In this document: positions 45,983 to 54,429 of the stretch, one piece after another | Numbering within the stretch: the stretch's first letter is position 1 | How the letters are laid out: each line of letters opens with the position of its first letter | NCBI RefSeq assembly: GCF_002006355.2 | Contig: NZ_CP096980.1 | Span: forward strand, 4,526,001-4,590,000 | Reading direction: 5' to 3' | Length of the DNA: 64,000 bases | Source: Clostridium felsineum DSM 794 | Lineage (GTDB): Bacteria; Bacillota; Clostridia; Clostridiales; Clostridiaceae | The notes under the pieces: generated by a model | Database searches by the model: none | Seen by the model: the letters and a program-made list of their open reading frames with translations, nothing else | Told to the model about the DNA's origin: nothing | Position numbers and translations under genes: made by a program

Positions 45983-47470
45983 CTATGATTTTAATTTTAT
46001 TGAGAACCATATCTCCGTGCCATTACCCTTCTGGCTTTTTGCCCATATTTTCCCGCCATGTTCCTCTATTATTTTTTTACAAATTGCTAGACCTAACCCA
46101 CTTCCACCTTTTGAGGTATTCCTTGAAAAATCTTCTCTATAAAATCTATCGAATACATGTAAAAGTGCCTCTTTTGATATTCCCATTCCGTTATCTTTAA
46201 TTCCTACTATTATATCTTCATTACTAGATAACATTTCAACTAATATTTTTCCATGTTCTTTATCCATATATTTAATAGAATTAGACACTATATTAGTTAT
46301 AACTCTATTTATATTTTGAACATCTATTCTTACAATAGCTTTACCTTTTATAGAATTATCATAATGAAATTCTATATTATTTTTTTCAACATCAAATTTA
46401 ACTTCCTCCATTAAATCATCCATGTAACTTACAAAATCTATATCTATAAAATAAAATGGAAGTTTTTTCAAATCTAATTTTGAATAAGTTAAAAGTTCTT
46501 CTATTAAATAATTCATAGACTGGGCTTTATTATAAATGGTATTCACATACTTTTCCATCTTTTCAGGAGTATCTGCAACTCCATCTTTTATCCCCTCAAC
46601 ATATCCCTTTATTGAAGTTATTGGAGTTTTTAAATCATGTGATATATTAGATATAAGTTCCTTCCTATTGTCTTCATACTGTAATTGCAACTCTACGGAC
46701 TCCTTAAGTCTTTTTCTCATATCATCAAATGCATTACATAATTCTCCTATTTCATCCCTTGATTCAGCCTTAACTTCAAAACTTAAATCTCCATCCTTAA
46801 TTTTCTCAGTACCTATTTTAAGCTGTGTTAGTGGTATAAGTATTGATCTTGATACTAAAAAAGTTATAAGTGCACTTGTTAAAGATACTATTGCTATTAT
46901 TGCTATTACAATAGAAATTATAAATTCCTTTGACAATTCAGATAGTTTGCTTGTGTCTATTACTAAAAATATAATCCCTGATCCCCCATCTGAAAAAGCA
47001 AATCTTATCTGACGTACCATAGTTTCACTATCATCTGAATTATTTTCTATCTTAGAAAATTGCGGTCTATCCGCATTATAATTATAGTTATAATCATCTA
47101 ATTTATTTATTATATCTTTGTTATCCTCTTTGCTACCATTAAATATGACTTTACTGTTTTTTTCTACTACTATATATGAATTCTTTTCTAAAAGCGCTGC
47201 ATTAACTGATTTCAAGAATTCACCATCCTGAAAATTATCCGGAATAGCTTCTGCCTTACTTTCAAGCTCTGATAATTGCCTTAAATTTATTGACTTTATT
47301 TCCATATAAGGATTTATTAATGCTCTCTTTCTTCTATCCTCTATATTATAATAAGTGTGGAGTTTTTTAGTATAAACACTATCTAATCCAAGTAAAGTAA
47401 CTATACATAATGCCAGTGGAATTATACACATTGCAATATTAGATAATACTAATTTAGTTTTTATCGACAA
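45983..47470 (-). CDS. Membrane histidine kinase with HAMP
   Basis: A 495-residue sensor: N-terminal helix, an extracellular domain of about 140 residues, a second helix (SIVIAIIAIVSLTSALITFLV), HAMP (SRSILIPLTQLKIGTEKIKDG), HisKA with His in ELISNISHDLKTPITSI, and ATPase domain with DNGMGIS and GGSGLGLAICKK. TTG start at 47470 behind AGGAGG. It is the first gene of the operon while the likely partner regulator is the last, with the transporter between them. It should sense an external stimulus and switch on the transporter. Confidence 0.92.
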   Translation of the reverse strand: MSIKTKLVLSNIAMCIIPLALCIVTLLGLDSVYTKKLHTYYNIEDRRKRALINPYMEIKSINLRQLSELESKAEAIPDNFQDGEFLKSVNAALLEKNSYIVVEKNSKVIFNGSKEDNKDIINKLDDYNYNYNADRPQFSKIENNSDDSETMVRQIRFAFSDGGSGIIFLVIDTSKLSELSKEFIISIVIAIIAIVSLTSALITFLVSRSILIPLTQLKIGTEKIKDGDLSFEVKAESRDEIGELCNAFDDMRKRLKESVELQLQYEDNRKELISNISHDLKTPITSIKGYVEGIKDGVADTPEKMEKYVNTIYNKAQSMNYLIEELLTYSKLDLKKLPFYFIDIDFVSYMDDLMEEVKFDVEKNNIEFHYDNSIKGKAIVRIDVQNINRVITNIVSNSIKYMDKEHGKILVEMLSSNEDIIVGIKDNGMGISKEALLHVFDRFYREDFSRNTSKGGSGLGLAICKKIIEEHGGKIWAKSQKGNGTEIWFSIKLKS

Positions 47471-47657
47471 TATATACCTCCTCTTTTTTATAGTATAAAT
47501 TTAAACTCATGCCGTAAATACATCTTACTATGCCATTCTTAATTCCTAATAAAGTAATTATAAAAATTGCATAAAATATAATTACTTTTATATAAATCCA
47601 TAATTATTTTATTATTTGTTACCCCTTAAGCTTTTATTACAAACTCACAAAAAAACA

Positions 47658-47690
47658 AATAGGATGCTGCATTTTGCAGCATCCTATTTA
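47658..47690 (-). terminator. Terminator of argF
   Basis: AATAGGATGCTGC pairs with GCAGCATCCTATT around a four-base loop; flanked by A/T runs. Confidence 0.9.
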
Positions 47691-47695
47691 ACAAA

Positions 47696-48697
47696 TTATA
47701 CATCACCTAAAGTTGCAACCATAATAGCTTTTATTGAATGAAGTCTATTCTCTGCCTCATCAAAAGCAAGAGAATAATCACTTTCAAACACCTCATCAGT
47801 AACTTCGAAGGGAAGTTCATTAAACTCCTCAAAAATTTCCTTTGCAGCATCTGTACTAAAATCATGAAAAGCAGGAAGGCAATGCATAAACTTTACATCT
47901 GGATTTTTAGTTTTATTTATCATATCCATATTTATTTGATATGGCTTTAGCATGTTAAGTCTTTGTTTCCACACTTCTCTATCTTCCCCCATAGAAACCC
48001 ATACATCTGTGTAGAGCACATCTGCCCCTAATACCACTTCATCAACATCATCATTTAATGTTATCTTGCCACCAGTTTCTTTACATATTTCAATGCATTT
48101 CTCAACTAGCTCTTGGTCAGGAAATAAATTCTTAGGTGCTGCAATTCTAAAATCCATTCCCATTTTAGCAGCCCCTATCATAAGTGCATTAGAAACATTA
48201 TTTCTTCCATCTCCGCAGTACACAAACTTAATTTGATTCAACGGTTTGTTAAACTTCTCCTTCAAAGTCATAAAGTTTGCAATAACCTGTGTAGGATGTT
48301 CCTCATCCGTAAGTCCATTCCACACTGGAACTTTAGAATGCTCCGCTAGTATTTCGACCACTTCTTGCCCATATCCTCTATACTCAATAGCATCAAACAT
48401 CCTTCCAAGCACCCTTGCCGTGTCCTTTATAGATTCCTTTTTACTTATCTGACTTCCTGTAGAACCTATATATACTGCATGTGCTCCTTGATCATGTGCA
48501 GCAACCTCAAAGGAACATCTTGTTCTAGTTGAGTCCTTTTCAAAGATCAATGCTATATTCTTCTTTTTTAGGTATTGCTCTTCTACTCCATTTTTCTTAT
48601 CTTCCTTTAATTTCTTTCCTAAATCCAACATATAGTTTATATCTTCTGGTGTAAAATCCAATAAAGATAAAAAGTTTCTATTTTTTAAATAGCCCAT
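47696..48697 (-). CDS. argF: Ornithine carbamoyltransferase
   Basis: A 333-residue enzyme that makes citrulline from ornithine and carbamoyl phosphate. The carbamoyl phosphate site is DSTRTRCSFEVAAHDQG, the ornithine site has FMHCLPAFHD, and DEEHPTQ is the conserved linker motif. It is in the cytoplasm and normally trimeric. No other arg gene is adjacent, so the anabolic and catabolic forms cannot be told apart by context, but the promoter carries a large palindrome compatible with ArgR control. ATG 48697 with a nearby GGGGGTAAC site. Confidence 0.95.
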   Translation of the reverse strand: MGYLKNRNFLSLLDFTPEDINYMLDLGKKLKEDKKNGVEEQYLKKKNIALIFEKDSTRTRCSFEVAAHDQGAHAVYIGSTGSQISKKESIKDTARVLGRMFDAIEYRGYGQEVVEILAEHSKVPVWNGLTDEEHPTQVIANFMTLKEKFNKPLNQIKFVYCGDGRNNVSNALMIGAAKMGMDFRIAAPKNLFPDQELVEKCIEICKETGGKITLNDDVDEVVLGADVLYTDVWVSMGEDREVWKQRLNMLKPYQINMDMINKTKNPDVKFMHCLPAFHDFSTDAAKEIFEEFNELPFEVTDEVFESDYSLAFDEAENRLHSIKAIMVATLGDV

Positions 48698-48729
48698 GTT
48701 ACCCCCTAATCTATAACTAACCTTCTTCA

Positions 48730-48764
48730 GTTATAATTATTCATTATTTATGAATAATTATAAC
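48730..48764. promoter_or_regulatory. Large palindrome in argF promoter, candidate ArgR site
   Basis: GTTATAATTATTCAT (48730-48744) and its exact complement (48750-48764) flank five bases. The arms contain TGAAT/ATTCA elements as in ARG boxes, and the site lies 33 bases before argF. Assignment to ArgR is inference. Confidence 0.6.
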
Positions 48765-48802
48765 ATCAAATAAATAAAATTACAAACATTATTTAATATA
48801 AA

Positions 48803-48930
48803 AAAATAATAGAGATTCCTAATATATATAATCCAATGTGTCTATGCTCATAAGCAATCTTATCTTACAAGAGCTTTGCTTTAAAATAAAAACATTTCAC
48901 ATTTATATAATATTAAAGAATCTCTATCAC
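48803..48930 (-). terminator. Long imperfect hairpin with T run, 3' of GNAT gene
   Basis: About 30 bases at 48806-48841 (around AATAGAGATTCCTAATATAT) are nearly complementary to 48897-48928 (around AAGAATCTCTATC), with a smaller hairpin inside. On the minus strand the structure ends in a run of seven T, so it may terminate the DUF1836/GNAT transcript. Its length (about 120 bases) is unusual and could also represent a small RNA or a remnant inverted-repeat element. Confidence 0.5.
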
Positions 48931-48962
48931 GAAAATATTCCATATCCAATGTATATGTATAT

Positions 48963-49496
48963 TTATTCATTGTAGAACCAGTATCTTCTTATCTTACTTT
49001 TTTTCCACCTATCATTTACTTCATTTTCAAAAATTCCACCGTTTTCTTCAATAACTTTTTTAGATGCAACATTGTTTACATCACAAGTTACCAAAATAGG
49101 GGTTATATTGAGTTTTTTTGCCTTTTCAAGCCCTAACTTTAAGATAATCTTTCCATAACCTTTATCCCTTTTAAGCGGCGATATATCATACCCTATATTT
49201 CCAATTATATCTCTTAAGATTTCACTAGATAACTTTTTCCGTATTCTTATTACTCCTAGAACACTTTTTTCATTGTCGATTAACCAATAAGTTGCACATG
49301 GTACAAAGCCTTCTTTTAACTTTATCCCTTTGTCTTGTTCTTCTAACTTAATTAAATACCCCCCAAAGTCATCTAATGCCTTATTATACATTTTGAAATA
49401 CTCTTTCTCTCCATAGCTTCTATACTCCATAACCATACGTTGAAATTCATATTTCATATCTAAAGATGGCTTTACCAGCTTCAAATCCTCTTTCAC
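48963..49496 (-). CDS. GNAT-family N-acetyltransferase
   Basis: A 177-residue acetyltransferase. The acetyl-CoA loop is in GNIGYDISPLKRDKGYGKIILKLGLEKA and the later NVASKKVIEENGGIFENE is the usual motif B. The acceptor (amino group of a small molecule or protein) is not predictable. GTG start at 49496 after AGGGG. It follows the DUF1836 gene by 9 bases and shares its transcript. Confidence 0.86.
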   Translation of the reverse strand: MKEDLKLVKPSLDMKYEFQRMVMEYRSYGEKEYFKMYNKALDDFGGYLIKLEEQDKGIKLKEGFVPCATYWLIDNEKSVLGVIRIRKKLSSEILRDIIGNIGYDISPLKRDKGYGKIILKLGLEKAKKLNITPILVTCDVNNVASKKVIEENGGIFENEVNDRWKKSKIRRYWFYNE

Positions 49497-49505
49497 TTAA
49501 TTTCC

Positions 49506-50096
49506 CTATTCCCCTTTATATTCTTCAATTATTTTTTTTGCTATGTTTTTTATAACACTAGCCTGTGCAACTAGACTCATTACTACAATAAATACAAATA
49601 TTTTCTCCTCATCTTTTTTATCTAACTTAAAATTCTTTACTATATTTTTAAGTCTATCTGTACTAAAGTCTTTTTCCGCAAATACGTTATTAAAATAATT
49701 CTTTTGAACATCTGAAAATGCTTCATATGCTTGCTCCCATGATATTACATCATCTTCTTTATCATTTATTTCATTAAACGCTAAAGCAAATACTTTTTTT
49801 ATTTCTTCAGTATTCAAAACAGGTCTCATATAACTTAATAGCAAAAGTTGAGCCACATGATCCTTAGTATATCCTTTTTTTCTGCCGTCTTCAGGTTTTG
49901 ATATAACTCCACCCTTTATATAATTCTGCACTATATTGTTTGTATATTTTTCACTTTCAAATTTATCATTTAAAAAATCTATAACCTGTGACAAGAACAA
50001 ATCAAGCTTTGGCAATTCGTCATAGGATATTATACTGTTTGCAGAAATTTCTTCAACTAATTTTTTTATAGCATCTATACTAAATTCTTCCTTCAT
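49506..50096 (-). CDS. DUF1836 protein, putative MerR-like DNA-binding
   Basis: A 196-residue protein of the DUF1836 family of Firmicutes. NYIKGGVISKPEDGRKKGYTKDHVAQLLLLSYMRPVL resembles the winged-helix of MerR-type regulators (YTKDHVAQL). The C-terminal half is helical. Its function is not known. ATG 50096 lies five bases after GGAGGGG; an ATG at 50126 precedes that site. It is co-transcribed with the GNAT gene. Confidence 0.78.
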   Translation of the reverse strand: MKEEFSIDAIKKLVEEISANSIISYDELPKLDLFLSQVIDFLNDKFESEKYTNNIVQNYIKGGVISKPEDGRKKGYTKDHVAQLLLLSYMRPVLNTEEIKKVFALAFNEINDKEDDVISWEQAYEAFSDVQKNYFNNVFAEKDFSTDRLKNIVKNFKLDKKDEEKIFVFIVVMSLVAQASVIKNIAKKIIEEYKGE

Positions 50097-50495
50097 ATAT
50101 ACCCCTCCATCTATAATAAAAAACAATTATTGCATTTTACTCCTCTAAAGATTGTCATTTCTCATATATTTTAATTTATAAACTAAATCACTTTATAACG
50201 TAAATAAAGCTTCCTTTACATTATAAGTTAATTATAAACCTATTACAAGTTATTTTCTATCCAGAACAGTATGTAAATTAATGATATTTAGAGATATAAA
50301 ATGCTTGTACACTTTTTTAATGGTAAAAAGGTTGATTTAAACATAAAATGAGTTATTTTATATATTGTAATGTAGTATTTTATATTATATAATTATTTCA
50401 TAAATTAAGTTACATAAATAACTATTGAGTTTGTTTTAAATCCATATTCAAACGGTACGTTTTGTTATATAATTAGTCTATAATTATATAACTTA
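50097..50495. other. Divergent gap before PspA-group operon
   Basis: About 400 A+T-rich bases between the leftward DUF1836 gene and the rightward envelope operon. It has no gene on either strand. Boxes such as TATAAT near 50473 and 50481 may serve the rightward operon, but spacing to a -35 is not convincing. Confidence 0.5.
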
Positions 50496-50502
50496 AAAGG
50501 AG

Positions 50503-50967
50503 GTGCTCAAAATAAAGCGTAAAAATTTAATATCATTATTTCTCTTTGTTTTAATTTTTTTAAGTACAAACCTTTTTGTACCGATTAATATTAATAACTA
50601 TGTATCAAAAAATATAACTTATAACACGGTATATGCGTCCCCAAGAGGCGGCTTTCATTCAGGCAGTTTTTCTAGCCACTCAAGTTCTAGTTCCAGCAGT
50701 GGTGGCTTTAAATCTGGTAGCTTTAGTAATTCACATTCTAGTAGCAGTAGTTCATCAAAAAGCTCAGGCTCAGGTTTTTTTGGAGGTTCTAGCCATAGTT
50801 CATCTTCAAAACGTACTTATGTGCCAATACCAATCCCCTTCTTTGGTCACAGCTACTATGGAAGAGGTTATTCTTCATTCTTCTTTATACCGTTTTTAAT
50901 AAAGTTTATACTTTTTGTAATAGTTGTAGTTTTTATATACAAATTTCTAAAAAATAGAAGAAGGTAA
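50503..50967 (+). CDS. Exported Ser/Gly-rich membrane protein
   Basis: About 150 residues: a hydrophobic signal or anchor segment (residues 8-28), then a low-complexity Ser/Gly/His stretch (SSHSSSSSSSGGFKSGSF, SSSSKSSGSGFFGGSS), a short aromatic part (PFFGHSYYGRGYSSFFF), and a C-terminal helix with a Lys/Arg tail. The composition recalls tails of TPM-domain proteins, but no TPM domain is present. The start is problematic: GTG 50503 overlaps AAAGGAGG, while the codon at ideal spacing is ATA at 50512. First gene of the PspA operon, so an envelope-stress role is likely (inference). Confidence 0.72.
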   Translation: MLKIKRKNLISLFLFVLIFLSTNLFVPININNYVSKNITYNTVYASPRGGFHSGSFSSHSSSSSSSGGFKSGSFSNSHSSSSSSSKSSGSGFFGGSSHSSSSKRTYVPIPIPFFGHSYYGRGYSSFFFIPFLIKFILFVIVVVFIYKFLKNRRR

Positions 50968-51016
50968 ACAAAAATTTCGAACATAAAATCATATTATATA
51001 TTAGGAGGAAACTATT

Positions 51017-51673
51017 ATGGGAATATTTAAAAGAGTATCAAACATGATGAAGGCAAAGGTAAACAACACTTTAGACGAAATGGAAAATCCAATTGAATTA
51101 CTTGATCAAAAAATAAGAGATATGGAAGAAAGTCTTAACAAAGCAAAGGTTTCTTCAGCACAAATACTTGGAAACGTACATGAAATAGAGAAGAAACTTG
51201 AAAAAGCAAAATTAGAAGCTGAAGATTTTGATTCTAAAGTAAAACTTGCTGTAAAAGCTGGAAATGACGAACTTGCTAAAAAAGCACTTGAAAGAAAACT
51301 AGAAGCAGACAAACGCTGTGAATCTCTTAAGAAAAGCTATGACGATGCTGCTCAAAAAGCAAAAATCATTAAAGATAAATTAAGAACATTAGAAGAAGAA
51401 ATAACTAAAACAAGAGCCTACAGAGATGAAGCTGCTGCAAGATTTAATAATGCTGAAGCAACTAAGAAGGTAAATGAAGTTTTATCAAATGTGGATGCTG
51501 GATCAAATAGCATAAATATTGATGACATAGAAAGAAAAATAGAAAGAAAAGAAGCTATGGCTGAAGGATTAGGCGATTTAAGAGTTGAAGATTCCCTTGA
51601 TAAAGAGTTCGAAAAATTAAATGAGGTTAATCTAGACGATGAACTTGCAAAATATAAAAACAACAGTAAATAG
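51017..51673 (+). CDS. PspA/IM30-family protein
   Basis: A 218-residue, almost wholly helical coiled-coil protein. MGIFKRVSNMMKAKVNNTLDEMENPIELLDQKIRDME is the classic PspA opening with the amphipathic membrane-binding helix. ESCRT-III-like PspA proteins form rods or rings that protect damaged membranes. It sits between a Ser-rich membrane protein and a Cys-rich cytoplasmic protein that may be its partners. ATG with AGGAGG eight bases before. No PspF-type regulator is near, as usual in Firmicutes. Confidence 0.93.
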   Translation: MGIFKRVSNMMKAKVNNTLDEMENPIELLDQKIRDMEESLNKAKVSSAQILGNVHEIEKKLEKAKLEAEDFDSKVKLAVKAGNDELAKKALERKLEADKRCESLKKSYDDAAQKAKIIKDKLRTLEEEITKTRAYRDEAAARFNNAEATKKVNEVLSNVDAGSNSINIDDIERKIERKEAMAEGLGDLRVEDSLDKEFEKLNEVNLDDELAKYKNNSK

Positions 51674-51681
51674 GAGAATAT

Positions 51682-52338
51682 ATGAGTAGAACAGAAGATT
51701 TTGTAAAATCAGAAAAAGCTCAGTACGAAAAAATATTCTCAGATATATCATTTACAATAAATGATATATCTGATTTCCTTGATAAACCTACATTAAATAA
51801 TAGAAAGTATGTAACTAGAATAAGTGTACTTTCTAAATATATAGAACTCTTAGACTCTGCCAACTTAGAAAGTAAAAAAAGCGGATTTTTAGGTAATCTA
51901 TTAGGTAATAACAAATATATCGACTTAGTTCAAAGTTATAAAAATGATCATATATCCGACTTCACTCAATTAGAAAGCTGTTCAAAATGTGCATGCTTAA
52001 ACTGTACTTCTGAATGTAAATTTGATTCTTGTAATGGTTGTTCTTCTGGAAAAACGGTAGCTTATTGTGATCACAAACGCACAAATGTTGTTCTTTGGAA
52101 AAATAAAGTTTTAAACCTAACTAATAATGCTACTGGAAGTGATGACAGATACTCTGTTTTAGCACTAGTACAGGATGCTTTAGAGGATAAACGATATATA
52201 TTAATAGAAAATCTTATGAATTCAGAAAGATTTATTCTTTACTATACTCCAGGAATTTCAGAAGATTCCTATGGTGAAATAACAGATGAAAAAGACTTTA
52301 ATTTTGCTGCTTCTGCTTATGAAAATCTAGAACGTTAA
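51682..52338 (+). CDS. Cys-rich protein of unknown function in PspA operon
   Basis: A 218-residue soluble protein. The first 90 residues are helical; residues 98-130 hold nine Cys and a His (SCSKCACLNCTSECKF, SCNGCSSGKTVAYCDH), likely a zinc- or metal-binding module. The C-terminal 85 residues form a small beta domain (YSVLALVQDALEDKRYILIE) faintly similar to DUF1292. It begins 8 bases after pspA, so it is co-translated. I do not recognise the family; a PspA partner that reports on redox or metal state would fit but is speculation. Confidence 0.75.
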   Translation: MSRTEDFVKSEKAQYEKIFSDISFTINDISDFLDKPTLNNRKYVTRISVLSKYIELLDSANLESKKSGFLGNLLGNNKYIDLVQSYKNDHISDFTQLESCSKCACLNCTSECKFDSCNGCSSGKTVAYCDHKRTNVVLWKNKVLNLTNNATGSDDRYSVLALVQDALEDKRYILIENLMNSERFILYYTPGISEDSYGEITDEKDFNFAASAYENLER

Positions 52339-52354
52339 AAACCAAACTTTTTTT

Positions 52355-52399
52355 ATAGCTGTTAAATAGAATTACTTTTATTTAACAGCTATATTTTTT
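52355..52399 (+). terminator. Terminator of PspA operon
   Basis: ATAGCTGTTAAATA (52355-52368) pairs exactly with 52379-52392; seven T follow. Confidence 0.92.
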
Positions 52400-52403
52400 T
52401 GAC

Positions 52404-52606
52404 TTATACACAGTTATACACATATTTTTATACCGAAAAAACAAGTTATCCACATTATCCACAATTTTGTCCACAGTTTTTGTGTGCAATAAATATTTTA
52501 ATTCCTCTTATTTTCAGTATGATTCTCGTTATTCCTACTATAATTCACATTATCAACAATATGTGAATAAGTTCTACACAAATTTTACACATATTATTGT
52601 GAATAC
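52404..52606. promoter_or_regulatory. DnaA-box cluster in convergent intergenic region
   Basis: Matches to TTATNCACA: TTATACACA at 52404-52412 and 52414-52422, TTATCCACA at 52446-52454 and 52455-52463 (directly adjacent), and TGTGAATAA (reverse) at 52562-52570. One-mismatch sites: TTGTCCACA 52467-52475, TAATTCACA 52541-52549, TTCTACACA 52572-52580, TTTTACACA 52583-52591, TGTGAATAC (reverse) 52598-52606. Ten sites in 203 bases is far above chance, even in A+T-rich DNA. dnaA, dnaN, gidA and rpmH are not near, so this is probably not oriC; a DnaA-titrating or regulatory locus is more likely. Confidence 0.82.
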
Positions 52607-53977
52607 CTACTTTATCATTTTTAAGACAAATTTTTGTTGTTCCTCTCTAGTTTTGCTTCCTTCAAGATAAATAAATTTGTCAAGTTTGTTGATCATATCA
52701 CCTATATCATTTCCGTTTAAACCCAAATCAATCAAGTTATTTCCATCTAAGAGTCTATTTATTTTTAAGTTTTTAAATTTATTATACTTAAGCATTAGCT
52801 CAGAAATAAATTCTATAAAACTAGCTTTTTCATTTCCATGATCCATATAAATTTTCGTAGCATACACATCACAAAAGGATGCCACTATAATATGTGGAAT
52901 ATATTTATCAAAATTCTTAAAGAACTCGTATTCTTTTAATTTTCTAGCTTCTTTTTCTGTTTTAAAAATCATAAGCGGGTACATGTGATTTCTAACAACT
53001 GAGCTTACTATCTTTTTTCCTTCAATAGGGAATTTTAATTCATCACACACTTTTTCAATTATTTCTAATCCCTTTTCATCATGTCCCTTGAAGCTTATAC
53101 ATTCTCCTTCTTTCTTATAACTTACATACTTACCTATGTCATGAACAAAAACAGCGAAAGCTAAATAATCTGATTCATCATATAACCCAATTTTTTTCTC
53201 AAATCTCTCTAAATTCAAATTATCAACTTTTAAATATCCCTTTTTCAAGTCCTTAAAAACTCTATAAGCTGTATTCATATGTGTAAAGGCATCCACAAGA
53301 TGATATTTACATTTCCCTACGGTTTTTAATTCTTCTGTATATGGAAGTATATTTTTTAAAACCATATACTGATCCATTACTTCAAAAAACACTCCACTTT
53401 CATCATTATGTATACTGTGCATAATTTCATCAAGAACTCTATCCTTAGGAAACTTCATTATATTCTTTGCTTCTTCTCTAATATACTCCTCAGTATATCC
53501 ATTAAAATGCATGCCATATTTTATATAAAATCTTACTCCCCTAAGTATCCTCACAGCATCCTCTTTAAGACTATTTTCATTCACTACTTGGATAATTCTT
53601 CTCTTAATATGTAATCTTCCCTTAAATGGGTCTATTATCTTATTATCTTTTACATCTAAAGCTATTGCGTTTATCGTAAAATCTCTTTTATTTAAATCCT
53701 CCTCTATATTCTTACCTTTTATTCTAGATATGTCTACTAAACAACCTTTATAGCTAGCTCTATATACATTCAAATCCTTTTTTATAAGGCTTATCTTTGC
53801 ACCCTTATCTTTAAGTATATCTAGTATACCTTCAAAGTCATCTTCAAAAACAATATCTAAGTCCTCCGGTTCATTTTTAGAATTAATAAGTTTATCTCTT
53901 ACATATCCACCAACTACATAAGCTTTTATATCTACCTCTGTAATTATATCTTTTATTAGTCTAATAATATCATTCAC
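52607..53977 (-). CDS. cca: CCA-adding tRNA nucleotidyltransferase with HD domain
   Basis: A 456-residue class II nucleotidyltransferase. AYVVGGYVRDKLI and DLDIVFED form the catalytic core (GGxVRD and DxD), KRDFTINAIALD and RILRGVRFYIKYGM are the next conserved blocks, and an HD domain follows (FVHDIGKYVSYKKEGE). It adds or repairs the CCA end of tRNA; poly(A) polymerase activity is an alternative for this superfamily. I start at GTG 53977, eight bases after AAGGAG; a GTG at 53986 is too close. Its 3' end abuts the DnaA-box cluster. Confidence 0.88.
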   Translation of the reverse strand: MNDIIRLIKDIITEVDIKAYVVGGYVRDKLINSKNEPEDLDIVFEDDFEGILDILKDKGAKISLIKKDLNVYRASYKGCLVDISRIKGKNIEEDLNKRDFTINAIALDVKDNKIIDPFKGRLHIKRRIIQVVNENSLKEDAVRILRGVRFYIKYGMHFNGYTEEYIREEAKNIMKFPKDRVLDEIMHSIHNDESGVFFEVMDQYMVLKNILPYTEELKTVGKCKYHLVDAFTHMNTAYRVFKDLKKGYLKVDNLNLERFEKKIGLYDESDYLAFAVFVHDIGKYVSYKKEGECISFKGHDEKGLEIIEKVCDELKFPIEGKKIVSSVVRNHMYPLMIFKTEKEARKLKEYEFFKNFDKYIPHIIVASFCDVYATKIYMDHGNEKASFIEFISELMLKYNKFKNLKINRLLDGNNLIDLGLNGNDIGDMINKLDKFIYLEGSKTREEQQKFVLKMIK

Positions 53978-54031
53978 AAAAATCACTCCTTAAAATAATT
54001 ATATCATTTTAATTTCCAACATATACATAAA

Positions 54032-54079
54032 GGTCGAAAATTTACATTTGTTCTTATTTTTTTAACAAATATTTCGACA
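54032..54079. promoter_or_regulatory. Two Spo0A-box-like sites upstream of abrB
   Basis: TTCGACA at 54073-54079 is a perfect reverse 0A box (TGTCGAA); GGTCGAA at 54032-54038 differs in one base. They lie about 185 bases before the nearer promoter, so control could also concern the divergent cca gene. Confidence 0.5.
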
Positions 54080-54263
54080 TGTTATTAGGTTTAACCCATA
54101 TAATTACTTTTTTGTTTTTCTGCAATCTTGCATCCCCCTAAAATCAAAAAATACAGCTATTTTATAGTATTTTTCCCTATAAATCACTTAAATTTTTTTA
54201 TTTACCTTGATATTTCTGGGATGTAGCATATGGAAATATTTTGTATTAATACGAAAAAAAGCA

Positions 54264-54292
54264 TTGACATTTCAATTATATGGTAGTATATT
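54264..54292 (+). promoter_or_regulatory. abrB promoter P1 (distal)
   Basis: TTGACA (54264-54269), 17 bases, TATATT (54287-54292). Leader of about 130 bases. Confidence 0.78.
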
Positions 54293-54353
54293 AACATTAG
54301 ATGGAAGTTACTAAAAAAATTGTAACTAAATTTAAAACATTATGTTTTACTCA

Positions 54354-54382
54354 TTGACTTTTAATGTAATATTTGTTATTAT
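54354..54382 (+). promoter_or_regulatory. abrB promoter P2 (proximal)
   Basis: TTGACT (54354-54359), 17 bases, TATTAT (54377-54382). It gives a short leader of about 40 bases. Confidence 0.7.
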
Positions 54383-54429
54383 TTAATTGCAATGTTTGTC
54401 GGATAATGTAATTTAAGGAGGAATTTAAA

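Noticed and set aside
52404..52606. Chromosomal origin of replication
   Set aside because: The DnaA boxes are convincing, but dnaA, dnaN, recF, gidA and rpmH are absent from both flanks, so oriC was not called.
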